64,000 nucleotides of DNA from Frateuria_A sp051900415 (GTDB lineage Bacteria; Pseudomonadota; Gammaproteobacteria; Xanthomonadales; Rhodanobacteraceae), in NCBI RefSeq assembly GCF_051900415.1, contig NZ_JBHZGL010000009.1, forward strand, positions 62,001 through 126,000, given 5' to 3'. Shown piece by piece: positions 17,939 through 26,178 of this stretch. The translations under genes were made by a program, and so were the position numbers. Position 1 is the stretch's first letter. Every line of letters begins with the position of its first letter. Under the pieces are notes generated by a model that searched no databases, was not told where the DNA came from, and saw only the letters and a program-made list of their open reading frames with translations.

Positions 17939-18534
17939 TCCAGCGCCTGTCGGCTGCCGAAGGCATGCGCCAGCGTGCCGCGGTCGACGTACTCCAGTTC
18001 GCCACCCAGCGGCACGCCATGGGCCAGGCGTGTCGGCTTCACGCCGCCGGCGTGCGCCAACTGCGCCAGGTAGTGCGCGGTAGCCTCGCCTTCGACGGTC
18101 GGATTGGTGGCGATGATTATCTCCTCGATTTCGCCCTCGCCCAGGCGCGCGCTCAGCTGCGCCAGGCCGAGCTCCTCCGGGCCCAGCCCGTCCAGCGGCG
18201 ACAGGCGCCCGAGCAGCACGAAGTACTGCCCGCGATAGCCGGTGGCCTGTTCGATGGCGGCCAGGTCGGTGGGCGACTCGACCACGCACAGCACGTGACG
18301 GTCACGGCTGGCGCTGGCGCAAAGCGCGCACACCGGCTCTTCGCTGAAGTTGCGGCAGCGCGTGCAGTTGCCGATCCGTTCCATCGCCTCGCGCAGCACG
18401 CCGGCGAGCTTGAGACCCCGCGTGCGCTCGCGCTCGAGCAGATGGAAGGCCATCCGTTGCGCGCTCTTGCCACCCACGCCGGGCAGGCAGCGCAGCGCTT
18501 CGATGAGGTCGGCGAGAAGGGGGGAGCCTGTCAT
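17935..18534 (-). CDS. recR: recombination mediator protein RecR
   Basis: Works with RecO (and RecF) to load RecA on gapped single-stranded DNA. The 199-residue protein shows a helix-hairpin-helix region (LPGVGGKSAQRMAF), a four-cysteine zinc finger at Cys57, Cys60, Cys69 and Cys72, and a Toprim domain (VVESPTDLAAIE). It lies downstream of dnaX and ybaB, the classical order, but is separated from ybaB by a 102-base gap holding a dispersed hairpin repeat. Confidence 0.96.
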   Translation of the reverse strand: MTGSPLLADLIEALRCLPGVGGKSAQRMAFHLLERERTRGLKLAGVLREAMERIGNCTRCRNFSEEPVCALCASASRDRHVLCVVESPTDLAAIEQATGYRGQYFVLLGRLSPLDGLGPEELGLAQLSARLGEGEIEEIIIATNPTVEGEATAHYLAQLAHAGGVKPTRLAHGVPLGGELEYVDRGTLAHAFGSRQALE

Positions 18535-18554
18535 GGTCGGATGCCTGTACTGGA

Positions 18555-18622
18555 AGGAGCCCGCTTGCGGGCGATGCTCTTTCCCTCGAATGGGAAGCGC
18601 ATCGCCCGCAAGCGGACTCCTA
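18555..18622. repeat. hairpin repeat, CGCTTGCGGGCGATGC family, copy 1
   Basis: Arms reading about GGAGCCCGCTTGCGGGCGA and its complement flank about 20 bases. Each arm also holds an inner palindrome, CCGCTTGCGG. Copies 2 and 3 are at 42928-43000 and 61008-61075. It sits between ybaB and recR, inside a transcribed unit. Confidence 0.85.
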
Positions 18623-18636
18623 CGACGATCGGTCGG

Positions 18637-18960
18637 TCAGAACGGCATCTTGAAGCCGGGCGGCAGGTTCATTCCCGCCGTGACGCCACCGAGCTTGTTG
18701 CGGCTGGCCTCGGCCACCTTGTTCACCGCGTCGTTGACGGCGGCGGCAACCAGGTCCTCGGCCATCTCCGGATCGTCGGCGAACAGCTTGCGGTCGATCT
18801 GCACCCGGCGCACTTCGTGTGCGCCGGTCATCAGCACGGTAACCAGGCCGCCGCCGGCACTGCCGGTGACTTCCATCTTGGCGATTTCCTCCTGCGCACG
18901 CTTCATGTCTTCCTGCATGCGCTGGGCCTGCTGCATCAGCTGACCGATCTGGCCTCTCAT
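18637..18960 (-). CDS. ybaB: nucleoid-associated protein YbaB/EbfC
   Basis: Small DNA-binding protein of 107 residues. The YbaB core is clear: long N-terminal helix MRGQIGQLMQQAQRMQEDMK, then EVTGSAGGGLVTVLMTGAHEVRRV and the C-terminal MNLPPGF. It lies 15 bases downstream of dnaX, as in most bacteria. Confidence 0.95.
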   Translation of the reverse strand: MRGQIGQLMQQAQRMQEDMKRAQEEIAKMEVTGSAGGGLVTVLMTGAHEVRRVQIDRKLFADDPEMAEDLVAAAVNDAVNKVAEASRNKLGGVTAGMNLPPGFKMPF

Positions 18961-18975
18961 GACTGTCTGCTCCGC

Positions 18976-20646
18976 TCAACTTTCGATGGGTTTGATGGAC
19001 TGCGGCACCACGCGGGCGCCGAATTCGCGCTTGAGCGACTGCACCAGCGGATCTTCCTCGATCGCCTGCTCGGCGGCGCTCTGCGCGCTTTCGCGGGCGG
19101 AGGCGGCGCGGGCGGCGGGCGTCTCGGACGCACCCTGGCTGTCCGCGACGAAACGCAGCTTGATGCGCTCGCCCAGCACGTCGCCGATGCGGTCGGCCAT
19201 CTGACCGACCATCGGCTCGACGGCCAGGTGCATGTGCGCCGGCTGCAGCGCCAGCACCAGCGTGTTGCCGTCGCGTTCGCGCAATGCGGCGTTCTGCGCC
19301 AGCTGGCCGAGGGGGCCGCGCAGGCCGGCCTGTTCGATCAGCGCCTCCCAGCGCGGAAGGCCGCGGGCATCGGTGGCGATCGGCGTGCGCGCGGCGGGGG
19401 CCGCGGGGGCCTGGGTCATGCTGGCCGCGTGCGTGTGTTGGGCGCGCGGCGCTGCCGGCGCGGGTGCCGCGGCAGGTGCGCTGCGCGGCGGGGCGACCGC
19501 GGGCCGCGGTGCCGACGCCGGACGGACCGCGCGCTCGGCTGGTGCGGAATCGCCCGCCTCGCCAGGCTGGAACGCCAGCATGCGCAGCAGCGCCATCTCG
19601 AAGCCGGTGCGTGCATCGGGCGCCAGCGCCAGGTCGCGGCGGCCGGTCGTGGCGATCTGGTAGTAGAGCTGCACGTCTTCCGGCTGCATGCGCCCGGCCA
19701 GGCCGGCAAGGCTTTCCACATGCTCGCCATCGCCTTCAGCGTGATAACCGGGCACCAGTTGCATCAGCTGGATGCGGTGCAGTGTGGCGGCCAGGTCGTC
19801 GAGCACACCGCCGAAGTCGGGCGAGTACGAGGCGATGCGCTCGCACTCGGCCATCAGCCGCGCCCCGTCGCCGTCGGCCAGCGCATCGAGCACGCCCAGC
19901 ACCTGACCGCGCGCGACGCTGCCGAGCATGGCGCGCACGTCGTCCGCCTTGAGCGCGCCGCCACCGTAGGCGATCGCCTGGTCCAGCAGCGACAGGCCGT
20001 CGCGCAGCGAGCCATCGGCGCCGCGCGCCAGCTCGCCGATGGCGGCGTCTTCGTAGGCGATCTTTTCGGCGTCCAGGATGTGGCGCATCTGGCCTGAGAT
20101 CTGTTCCGGCAGCAGGCGCTTCAGGTTGAACTTCAGGCACCTCGACAACACCGTTACCGGCAGCTTCTGTGGATCGGTCGTCGCCAGCAGGAACTTCACG
20201 TGCGGCGGCGGCTCCTCGAGCGTCTTGAGCAACGCGTTGAAGGCCGGCTTGGAAAGCATGTGCACCTCGTCCACCAGGTACACCTTGAAGCGGCCGCGCG
20301 CGGGGGCGTACTGCGCGTTCTCGATCACCTCGCGCACGTCATCCACGCCGGTGTTGCTGGCCGCATCGATTTCGAGCAGGTCGACGAAGCGGCCGGCATC
20401 GACCGCCGTGCAGACGGCGCACTCGCCGCAAGGGTCGGCGGACTCGCCGCGCTCGCAATTGAGCGACTTGGCGAAGATGCGCGCGATGGTGGTCTTGCCC
20501 ACGCCGCGCGTGCCGGTGAACAGGTAGGCGTGGTGCATGCGCCCGGTGTCCAGGGCATTGGTGAGCGCGCGCACCACATGCTCCTGCCCGACCAGCTCGA
20601 CGAACTTGCGCGGGCGCCACTTGCGGGCGAGGACCTGATAGGACAT
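18976..20646 (-). CDS. dnaX: DNA polymerase III subunits gamma/tau
   Basis: ATPase of the clamp loader. The 556-residue protein starts MSYQVLARKWRPRKF, the family signature, with a GTG-free clear ATG. Walker A is GTRGVGKTT at residues 45-53; a zinc module uses Cys64, Cys73, Cys76 and Cys79; Walker B is VYLVDEVHML. An Ala/Pro-rich linker (around residues 385-450) leads to the tau C-terminal domain. I see no A-rich slippery site like the E. coli frameshift signal. It is downstream of the SRP RNA gene. Confidence 0.95.
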   Translation of the reverse strand: MSYQVLARKWRPRKFVELVGQEHVVRALTNALDTGRMHHAYLFTGTRGVGKTTIARIFAKSLNCERGESADPCGECAVCTAVDAGRFVDLLEIDAASNTGVDDVREVIENAQYAPARGRFKVYLVDEVHMLSKPAFNALLKTLEEPPPHVKFLLATTDPQKLPVTVLSRCLKFNLKRLLPEQISGQMRHILDAEKIAYEDAAIGELARGADGSLRDGLSLLDQAIAYGGGALKADDVRAMLGSVARGQVLGVLDALADGDGARLMAECERIASYSPDFGGVLDDLAATLHRIQLMQLVPGYHAEGDGEHVESLAGLAGRMQPEDVQLYYQIATTGRRDLALAPDARTGFEMALLRMLAFQPGEAGDSAPAERAVRPASAPRPAVAPPRSAPAAAPAPAAPRAQHTHAASMTQAPAAPAARTPIATDARGLPRWEALIEQAGLRGPLGQLAQNAALRERDGNTLVLALQPAHMHLAVEPMVGQMADRIGDVLGERIKLRFVADSQGASETPAARAASARESAQSAAEQAIEEDPLVQSLKREFGARVVPQSIKPIES

Positions 20647-20768
20647 GCGTTGGAGCCTGTTCTGCGGCTGGGCGGTGGCCCTTGAGTCAGCACTGACTTT
20701 GGGGCGGAAACCGATTGTGCCAAGTCGATGCCGGCAAGTCAGCCGGACACGTCGGGGCCCCGAAATGG

Positions 20769-20879
20769 CGGCGGCCCCGCCAGCCACACCCCGGCACCCG
20801 AATCATCCACTACCGTTGCTTCCTTCCGGACCTGGCGGAGTTTGCGGACTATCGTCGCGGAGGGACCGACGGGGCCACC
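20769..20879 (-). ncRNA. ffs: 4.5S signal recognition particle RNA
   Basis: The minus strand carries the conserved SRP core GGTCCGGAAGGAAGCA (apical GGAA tetraloop and Ffh-binding internal loops) near 20815-20832. The ends GGTGGCCCCG and CGGGGCCGCC pair, giving an RNA of about 110 bases, like the E. coli 4.5S RNA. The exact ends are estimated from pairing. It lies 33 bases downstream of tRNA-Ser and upstream of dnaX, a frequent position for ffs. Confidence 0.92.
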
Positions 20880-20911
20880 ATGGACGTGGGCCTGGAAGCC
20901 CTATTTGAAAC

Positions 20912-21004
20912 TGGCGGAGAGGGCGGGATTCGAACCCGCGATACGGGGATAAGCCGTATACACACTTTCCAGGCGTGCTCCTTCAACCACTCGGACACCT
21001 CTCC
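20912..21004 (-). tRNA. tRNA-Ser (anticodon GGA)
   Basis: A class II tRNA with a long variable arm. The acceptor stem is GGAGAGG/CCTCTCC, the anticodon loop CTGGAAA lies in the stem CACGC/GTGTG, the T-arm is CGGGTTCGAATCCCG, and the 3' CCA is encoded. Anticodon GGA reads serine codons UCC and UCU. Confidence 0.96.
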
Positions 21005-21044
21005 GGATTCTCTTTGCCGGCCCTGGGGCTGGCAAAGAAGCGGA

Positions 21045-21073
21045 AGGATAGCGATCTCCCCCGGCCGACACAA
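21045..21073 (-). promoter_or_regulatory. promoter for tRNA-Ser (and probably ffs)
   Basis: TTGTGT, a 17-base spacer and TATCCT on the minus strand lie about 40 bases before the tRNA-Ser gene. A small hairpin (TTTGCC...GGCAAA) follows in the leader. The short gap to ffs suggests one transcript for both RNAs. Confidence 0.6.
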
Positions 21074-21082
21074 CCGGCAGAG

Positions 21083-21841
21083 TCAGCCGGCGTCCGGCTG
21101 CGGGGGTGATGGCGAGGGCAGATCGAGACCGCCGCCGGGTCGGGCGATCGCATAGCCCCGCGTGCGCAGCGCCTCGCCATCGGCGGCGCTGCCGTAGTGG
21201 TAGAGCACGAGCTGTCGGCGCAGCCTTTCGTCGTATTCGCGCTCCAGGTCGTCCACGCCGCTGTGCGAGGGATTGCCGACCAGCCCGCAGTCGTGCAGCA
21301 CGCGCTCATCGCCTGCCGCGTACTGCGCCAGCATCTCGGGCACGGGCCGGGTATCGCCGGTGAAGACGAAGCTGCCATGCAGCGCCAGGCCGAAGGAGGT
21401 GTTCGGCCGGTGGTGCCGCGTGGGAAACACGTCGAACCACCATCCGTCCAGCCAGAAGCCACGGCTGCACGGCACCAGCCGGAACGCCTCCCAGAAGTTC
21501 ACCCCGCCCTCGGCCAGCACGCCGGGGTAGTCCGCCACGCGCGTCTGCAGCCAGGGCACCAGCGCGGCGTGGACAAACACGCGCACGCCGCCACGCAGCG
21601 ACTCGTCGAACCACAGCCGGGTGAACAGCCGCTCCATGCCGCCGACGTGGTCGAGGTGGGTGTGGGTGATGTAGATCGCGCGCGGCAGCTCGCCGTAGGC
21701 CGCCTGATAACGGTCCAGCGTGTCCGGACCGCAATCGATCAGCAGCATGGGCTTGCCGTCCCGCTCGAGCACCGCGGCCGAGGAACCCAGTTCCACCGCA
21801 TGGGCAGCGCCGACGCCGAGAAAGCGCAACGACCAGTTCAT
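21083..21841 (-). CDS. MBL-fold metallo-hydrolase
   Basis: Metallo-beta-lactamase-fold hydrolase of 252 residues. The metal motif is THTHLDHVGG (His60, His62, Asp64, His65), with further metal ligands likely in RHHRPNT and FTGDTRPVPE. The arrangement resembles RNase Z/phosphodiesterase-type MBL proteins rather than glyoxalase II, but the substrate is unknown. The start overlaps the end of the Kdo kinase gene by 4 bases, so the two are coupled, which hints at a role in envelope sugar metabolism. Confidence 0.85.
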   Translation of the reverse strand: MNWSLRFLGVGAAHAVELGSSAAVLERDGKPMLLIDCGPDTLDRYQAAYGELPRAIYITHTHLDHVGGMERLFTRLWFDESLRGGVRVFVHAALVPWLQTRVADYPGVLAEGGVNFWEAFRLVPCSRGFWLDGWWFDVFPTRHHRPNTSFGLALHGSFVFTGDTRPVPEMLAQYAAGDERVLHDCGLVGNPSHSGVDDLEREYDERLRRQLVLYHYGSAADGEALRTRGYAIARPGGGLDLPSPSPPQPDAG

Positions 21842-22587
21842 GCGCCCAGCGTCCTTTCGTAGCCGTAGACCAGCGGCCCCCAGATGGCCGCCTGGAAGTC
21901 CGCAATGCGCTCGGTGGCGCCGAGCTTGACCAGCGAGCGACGCAACCGCGCCAGGTTCGCCAGCCGCCAGGATTCCGCCGGCGCGCGCAGGGCGCCACGG
22001 TCGAAGTCGATCAGGTACAGCGCTCCGGACGTGACCAGTACATTGTGCGCGTTGAGGTCGGCATGCCAGATCCCCTCGCGGTGGAAGCGCGCGACCAGCG
22101 CCCCGGTTTCGCGCGCCAGGTCCGCATCCAGCCGGCCGTCTTCCAGGCACTGAGCAAGCGTGCGCGCGTCGTCGATGCGTCGGGTGATCAGGTCCGCGGT
22201 GTAGAAAAAGCCGTGGCGGCAGAAGCGTGCGGCGACCGGTTCGGGCGCGGGAAGCTCCAGGCCGACGATATGCGCCAGCAGCCGGAACTCGGCGAAGCTG
22301 CGCGTGTGCGCAGCGCCGGTCCACAGGTAGCGGTCGCGGTTGAAGCGCCCGACCAGGCCGCCGCGATGGTAATGACGCAGCACGCAGGCACCGGCCGGCG
22401 TATCGATCATGGCCACGCCACCCCGCCCGCCGCCTTGCTGCTGCAGCGCGCCGCGGTTGCGCCAGAAACCCGGATCGAACCAGTCACCGTCGACGACGCC
22501 CAGCGTGGCATCGAACAGCACCTTGCCGCCGGCTTCCTCGCGGATCTGCTCCTGCATCATCATGTGCGGTTCGAAGGAGACGTTCAT
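21838..22587 (-). CDS. kdkA: 3-deoxy-D-manno-octulosonic acid kinase
   Basis: Phosphorylates the Kdo residue of the lipopolysaccharide inner core at the inner membrane. The 249-residue protein has the eukaryotic-like kinase loop HADLNAHNVL at residues 175-184 and DFD at 194-196. The block RHYHRGGLVGRFNRDRYLW and TRSFAEFRLL match H. influenzae KdkA closely. The ATG at 22587 shares its CATG with the divergent heptosyltransferase-like gene. It has no clear ribosome site; MMMQEQ eight codons later is an alternative start. Confidence 0.9.
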   Translation of the reverse strand: MNVSFEPHMMMQEQIREEAGGKVLFDATLGVVDGDWFDPGFWRNRGALQQQGGGRGGVAMIDTPAGACVLRHYHRGGLVGRFNRDRYLWTGAAHTRSFAEFRLLAHIVGLELPAPEPVAARFCRHGFFYTADLITRRIDDARTLAQCLEDGRLDADLARETGALVARFHREGIWHADLNAHNVLVTSGALYLIDFDRGALRAPAESWRLANLARLRRSLVKLGATERIADFQAAIWGPLVYGYERTLGA

Positions 22588-23656
22588 GCCGGTCGATTCT
22601 AGCCCAAGCCCCCTGCCCGCTCCCGCTTCGCTGTGCCTTTTGCGCACCTCGGCGATCGGTGATGTCACCCACGTCGTACCGCTGGTGCGCACGTTGCAGG
22701 AGGCTTGGCCGCAGACGGCGCTGACCTGGTTGGTGGGCAAGCTCGAGCGCAGGCTGGTGGGCGATATCGAGGGGGTCGAGTTCGTCACCTTCGACAAGGG
22801 AGCGGGCTGGGCGGGCATGCGCGCGGTATGGCATGCGCTGCGCGGGCGGCGCTTCGATGCCCTGCTGCAAATGCAGGTGGCGGCGCGTTCGAACCTGCTG
22901 AGCCTGGGCGTGCGGGCCGCACGGCGCGTGGGCTACGACCGCGCGCGCTCCAAGGACCTGCACAGCCTGGTGATCAACGAGCGCATTCCCGCGCGCACCG
23001 GCGAGCACGTGCTCGATGCCATCGGCAGCTTCTGCGAGCCGCTGGGACTGAAACAGACGCAGGTGCGCTGGGATATCCCGACACCGGAGGAGGCACGCGC
23101 CTGGGCCGGGGAACAACTACCGGGCGACACGCCCACGCTGCTGGTCAGCCCCACGTCCAGCCATGCCCTGCGCAACTGGTATCCCGAGCGCTACGCGGCG
23201 TTGGTCGATCACGCGCTGGCGCGCGGCTGGCGCGTGGCACTGGTGGGCGGTCCGTCTCCCGGCGAGCGGACCATGGCCGACGCGGTGCTGGCGAGCTGCA
23301 AGCGCCAGCCGCTGGACCTCACCGGCAAGGACACGCTCAAGCGGATGCTCGCCATGTGCGGTCGGGCGCAGCTGTTGCTCACGCCCGATTCCGGCCCGAT
23401 GCACATGGCCAATGCCGTCGGGACCAAGGTGCTGGGGCTGCATGCGGCAAGCAACCCGAACCGCTCCGGGCCCTACTCGGACCGAAGCTGGTGCGTGGAC
23501 AAGTACGACGAGGCGGCGCGCCGCTTCCTCGGCAAGCCGGCGAGCGAACTGGCCTGGGGTACGAAGATCGAGCGACCAGGCGTGATGGGCCTGATCGAAG
23601 TCGATGACGTGATCGAGCGGTTCGAGGCGTTTGCCTCCTCGCGTGGGCTGGTTTGA
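22586..23656 (+). CDS. GT9-family glycosyltransferase (LPS heptosyltransferase-like)
   Basis: Cytoplasmic enzyme of 356 residues that most likely adds a heptose or related sugar to the lipopolysaccharide core. Typical GT9 features are the N-terminal LCLLRTSAIGDVTHVVPLVR, SSHALRNWYPERYAALV and the nucleotide-sugar site LLTPDSGPMHMANAVGTKVLGLH. The start is well set by AAGGAG 7 bases upstream. It is divergent from kdkA, so both inner-core genes are made from one spot. Whether it is WaaC- or WaaF-like cannot be decided by eye. Confidence 0.88.
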   Translation: MPVDSSPSPLPAPASLCLLRTSAIGDVTHVVPLVRTLQEAWPQTALTWLVGKLERRLVGDIEGVEFVTFDKGAGWAGMRAVWHALRGRRFDALLQMQVAARSNLLSLGVRAARRVGYDRARSKDLHSLVINERIPARTGEHVLDAIGSFCEPLGLKQTQVRWDIPTPEEARAWAGEQLPGDTPTLLVSPTSSHALRNWYPERYAALVDHALARGWRVALVGGPSPGERTMADAVLASCKRQPLDLTGKDTLKRMLAMCGRAQLLLTPDSGPMHMANAVGTKVLGLHAASNPNRSGPYSDRSWCVDKYDEAARRFLGKPASELAWGTKIERPGVMGLIEVDDVIERFEAFASSRGLV

Positions 23657-23794
23657 CTGGCTTCCTGCGCCGGGCCGGGTGACCGCTCGGGTTTGAGGCA
23701 GGCGCTTCGACGTCGCCTGCGGGCTGCCCAGCGCGATCGGATCACTACAACCGACTGCCCCGAGCGTGGACGCGCGGCGCCGGCGTCGAACAGC

Positions 23795-24196
23795 TCAGGC
23801 AGACGGGCGGTAATCCTGGTAGGACTTCTCCTCCACCAGCTGCGAGCCGAGCTTGAGGTTGATCTCGCGCTTGACCGCCGCACGCACGTCGTTGCGGAAA
23901 TACACCGAACGCGCCAACTCGATGAACTCCGCATCGAAGGCCTGCGCCTTCTCCTTGAGGCGGATGCGATCCTCGATGTCCCACAGGTCCTCGTTGACCG
24001 CCAGCAACCGCGCGCGCTCGTCGGCGATGTCGGTCTGCGACGCGGTGTCGTTGGCCCAGGTCACGTTGAGCAGATCCAGCTCGTTGCGCACGTTGGCCAG
24101 CTTGGCCGGATCGGTGATCTGGCGCGCCTTGATCTCCAGGATGGTGATCTTGTCGATCAGCTCGCCGTAGGAAACCGGGACTTGGATGAGGCTCAT
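23795..24196 (-). CDS. small conserved protein (DUF6165-like)
   Basis: A 133-residue, charged, mostly helical protein beginning MSLIQVPVSYGELIDKITIL. It resembles proteins I recall as DUF6165, whose function is unknown and which often occur near glycosyltransferase genes; I am only moderately sure of this name. The start has GGAG 5 bases upstream. It is the third gene of the hisS - ammonia-lyase row, 14 bases after the lyase, and converges on the GT9 gene with a 138-base gap in which I see nothing. Confidence 0.75.
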   Translation of the reverse strand: MSLIQVPVSYGELIDKITILEIKARQITDPAKLANVRNELDLLNVTWANDTASQTDIADERARLLAVNEDLWDIEDRIRLKEKAQAFDAEFIELARSVYFRNDVRAAVKREINLKLGSQLVEEKSYQDYRPSA

Positions 24197-24210
24197 GGGA
24201 ACTCCGTAAA

Positions 24211-26178
24211 TCAGGGGTAAGCGACGACGTCGGACACCAGCCAGGGATGTGCCGCGGCGGCGAACGCGCGTTGTTGCTGCAGGTCGCAGATGGTTCGGAT
24301 GTCCCCGTCCATCGCACGGTCGCGATGCATGAAGGCGATCCGCTCGCGCAGCAGGGCGTGGGCGGTCCGCACGGCGGTGCCGGCGTGGAAGTCCTCGCCC
24401 TCGGACAACGCCGCCATCAGTTGGCGCACTTCCTGTTCGAACTGGGCGTAGTGCGGATGGCCCTCGCGCGGGGCGTTGCCGATCTTGGCAGCGAGCGCAC
24501 GCCAGTCGCCACGAGCGGCCAGCCGGCGCGCGGCGTCGAGCATTTCGCGGCGGTAGTCCAGCGCCTGCGCGGCGGTATAGAGCTCCAGCGCCAGCACGTG
24601 GCCGAGATCCTCCATCATCTCCAGCACGTGGCGCGCCTCGTTGGCGCCCATCGAGACGTGGTCTTCGGCGTTGGCGCTGGTCGGGATCGAATACACGCTG
24701 GCCGGGTGCGCACGGGTGGCCAGGTCGTTGACCAGCGCGGCGGCGGTGTACTGCACGATCATGAAGCCCGAGTCGGTACCGTCTTCATTGCCGGTGAGGA
24801 ACGCCGGCAGACCGTCGTTGGTGGCCGGATCGACCAGCTTGTTGAGGCGGCGCTCCGAAATCGAAGCCAGCACCGGGATGGCGGCCTTGACGTAGCTCAT
24901 CGCCAGCGCCAGCGGCATGCCGTGGAAGTGGCCGGCGGAGATCACCTGTTCCTCGATGAACTGCGCGCCCTCGGCATCCGGGAAGATCAGCGGGTTGTCG
25001 GTGACCGAATTGAGCTCCACGTCGATCACGCGGCAGGCCTGCGCCCAGGCATCGCGCACCGCGCCGTGCACCTGCGGCATGCAGCGCAGGCAGTAGGCAT
25101 CCTGCGGCTGGTGCTTCTTGCCGCCCTTGAACGGCAGGAATCGGTCGTAGAAGGCCTCGCGACCGTGCCGCTGGTTGGCCGGCACCCAGTCCCAGCCGAT
25201 ATCGAAGGACAGCGCCTGATCTTGCGGCAGCGTCCACGCTTCGGCCGACCACGGCTTGAAGCGCGGCACCAGGTGGTAGGGAATGTCGACCAGCGTGGAA
25301 CCGGCCAGCAGTTGGCGCACGTGCGACGCCGCCTCGACCTGGCCCGGATGCGGGCGCAGCGCATGCACTTCCGGCCGCAGCGCGCCGCTGCGGCCGGCGA
25401 AGGCATCCAGTGTCATCGACGCGGCCAGGTCTGCCACGCCGAGCAGGTATTCAAGCTCGTCCAGCGCCAGCACCGCGGTGGCGAGCATCTGCGCGGTACC
25501 GTTGTTGAGTGCCAGGCCTTCCTTGAACGACAGGCGGATCGGCTCCAGCCCGGCGCGCTTCAGGGCTTCCCCGCCTGGCAGCCGCTCACCTTCGAAGAAG
25601 GCCTCGCCGCCGCCCAGCAGCACGATCGCCAGATGCGAGAGCGGCGCCAGGTCGCCGCTGGCGCCGACCGACCCCTTCTCCGGCACCACCGGCACCACGC
25701 CGCGGTTGAGCATCGCGGTGAGCGCCTGGAGGGTCGACACGCGGATGCCCGAATGGCCGCGCATCAGCGTGTTGATGCGGATCACCAGCATCGCCCGCAC
25801 CACGTCCGGCGCGAACGGCTTGCCCACGCAAACCGCGTGGGTGACGATCAGGTTGTGCTGCAGCTCCTCCATGAGGCTCGCGCCGCCCTTGGGCGCATCC
25901 TGCAGCACCAGCTCGTCGCGCATGCGGTGCCCGCCCAGCAGCTTGTCGGCATTGCTGCCGAAGCCGGTGGTGACGCCATAGGTCGGCTCGCCGCAGCTGA
26001 CCTTCTCGGCCAGGAAATCGGCTGCGTGGCGCACGCGTTCGAGTTGCGCCGGATCCAGCTCCACCGCCACGCCGCGGCGCGCCGCGGCAACCAGTTGCGC
26101 GCGGGTGAGGCTGCGGCCATCGAGAATGATCTTGTCCACCGGTGCTCCGTCGTGTTCGTGGGTGAGTCCGCGACTCAC
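24211..26178 (-). CDS. aromatic amino acid (histidine) ammonia-lyase-like enzyme, enlarged
   Basis: Member of the HAL/PAL/TAL family, which remove ammonia from histidine, phenylalanine or tyrosine using an MIO group formed from Ala-Ser-Gly. ASG is at residues 173-175 in GSVGASGDLAPL; Tyr67 is in TYGVTTGFG. The selectivity pair is Thr-His (113-114), nearer to the Ser-His of histidine lyases than to the His-Leu/Phe-Leu of TAL/PAL. At 655 residues it is about 145 longer than HutH, with an insertion near 296-357 (before QDAYCLRCMPQ) and a longer C-terminus. The ATG overlaps the hisS stop; a GTG at 26139 with a GGAG site is an alternative. No other hut genes are present. Confidence 0.85.
   Translation of the reverse strand: MSRGLTHEHDGAPVDKIILDGRSLTRAQLVAAARRGVAVELDPAQLERVRHAADFLAEKVSCGEPTYGVTTGFGSNADKLLGGHRMRDELVLQDAPKGGASLMEELQHNLIVTHAVCVGKPFAPDVVRAMLVIRINTLMRGHSGIRVSTLQALTAMLNRGVVPVVPEKGSVGASGDLAPLSHLAIVLLGGGEAFFEGERLPGGEALKRAGLEPIRLSFKEGLALNNGTAQMLATAVLALDELEYLLGVADLAASMTLDAFAGRSGALRPEVHALRPHPGQVEAASHVRQLLAGSTLVDIPYHLVPRFKPWSAEAWTLPQDQALSFDIGWDWVPANQRHGREAFYDRFLPFKGGKKHQPQDAYCLRCMPQVHGAVRDAWAQACRVIDVELNSVTDNPLIFPDAEGAQFIEEQVISAGHFHGMPLALAMSYVKAAIPVLASISERRLNKLVDPATNDGLPAFLTGNEDGTDSGFMIVQYTAAALVNDLATRAHPASVYSIPTSANAEDHVSMGANEARHVLEMMEDLGHVLALELYTAAQALDYRREMLDAARRLAARGDWRALAAKIGNAPREGHPHYAQFEQEVRQLMAALSEGEDFHAGTAVRTAHALLRERIAFMHRDRAMDGDIRTICDLQQQRAFAAAAHPWLVSDVVAYP

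Noticed and set aside
19380..19500. A programmed frameshift in dnaX to make a short gamma form
   Set aside because: No A-rich slippery heptamer or downstream stem was found in the linker region; only the full-length product is supported.
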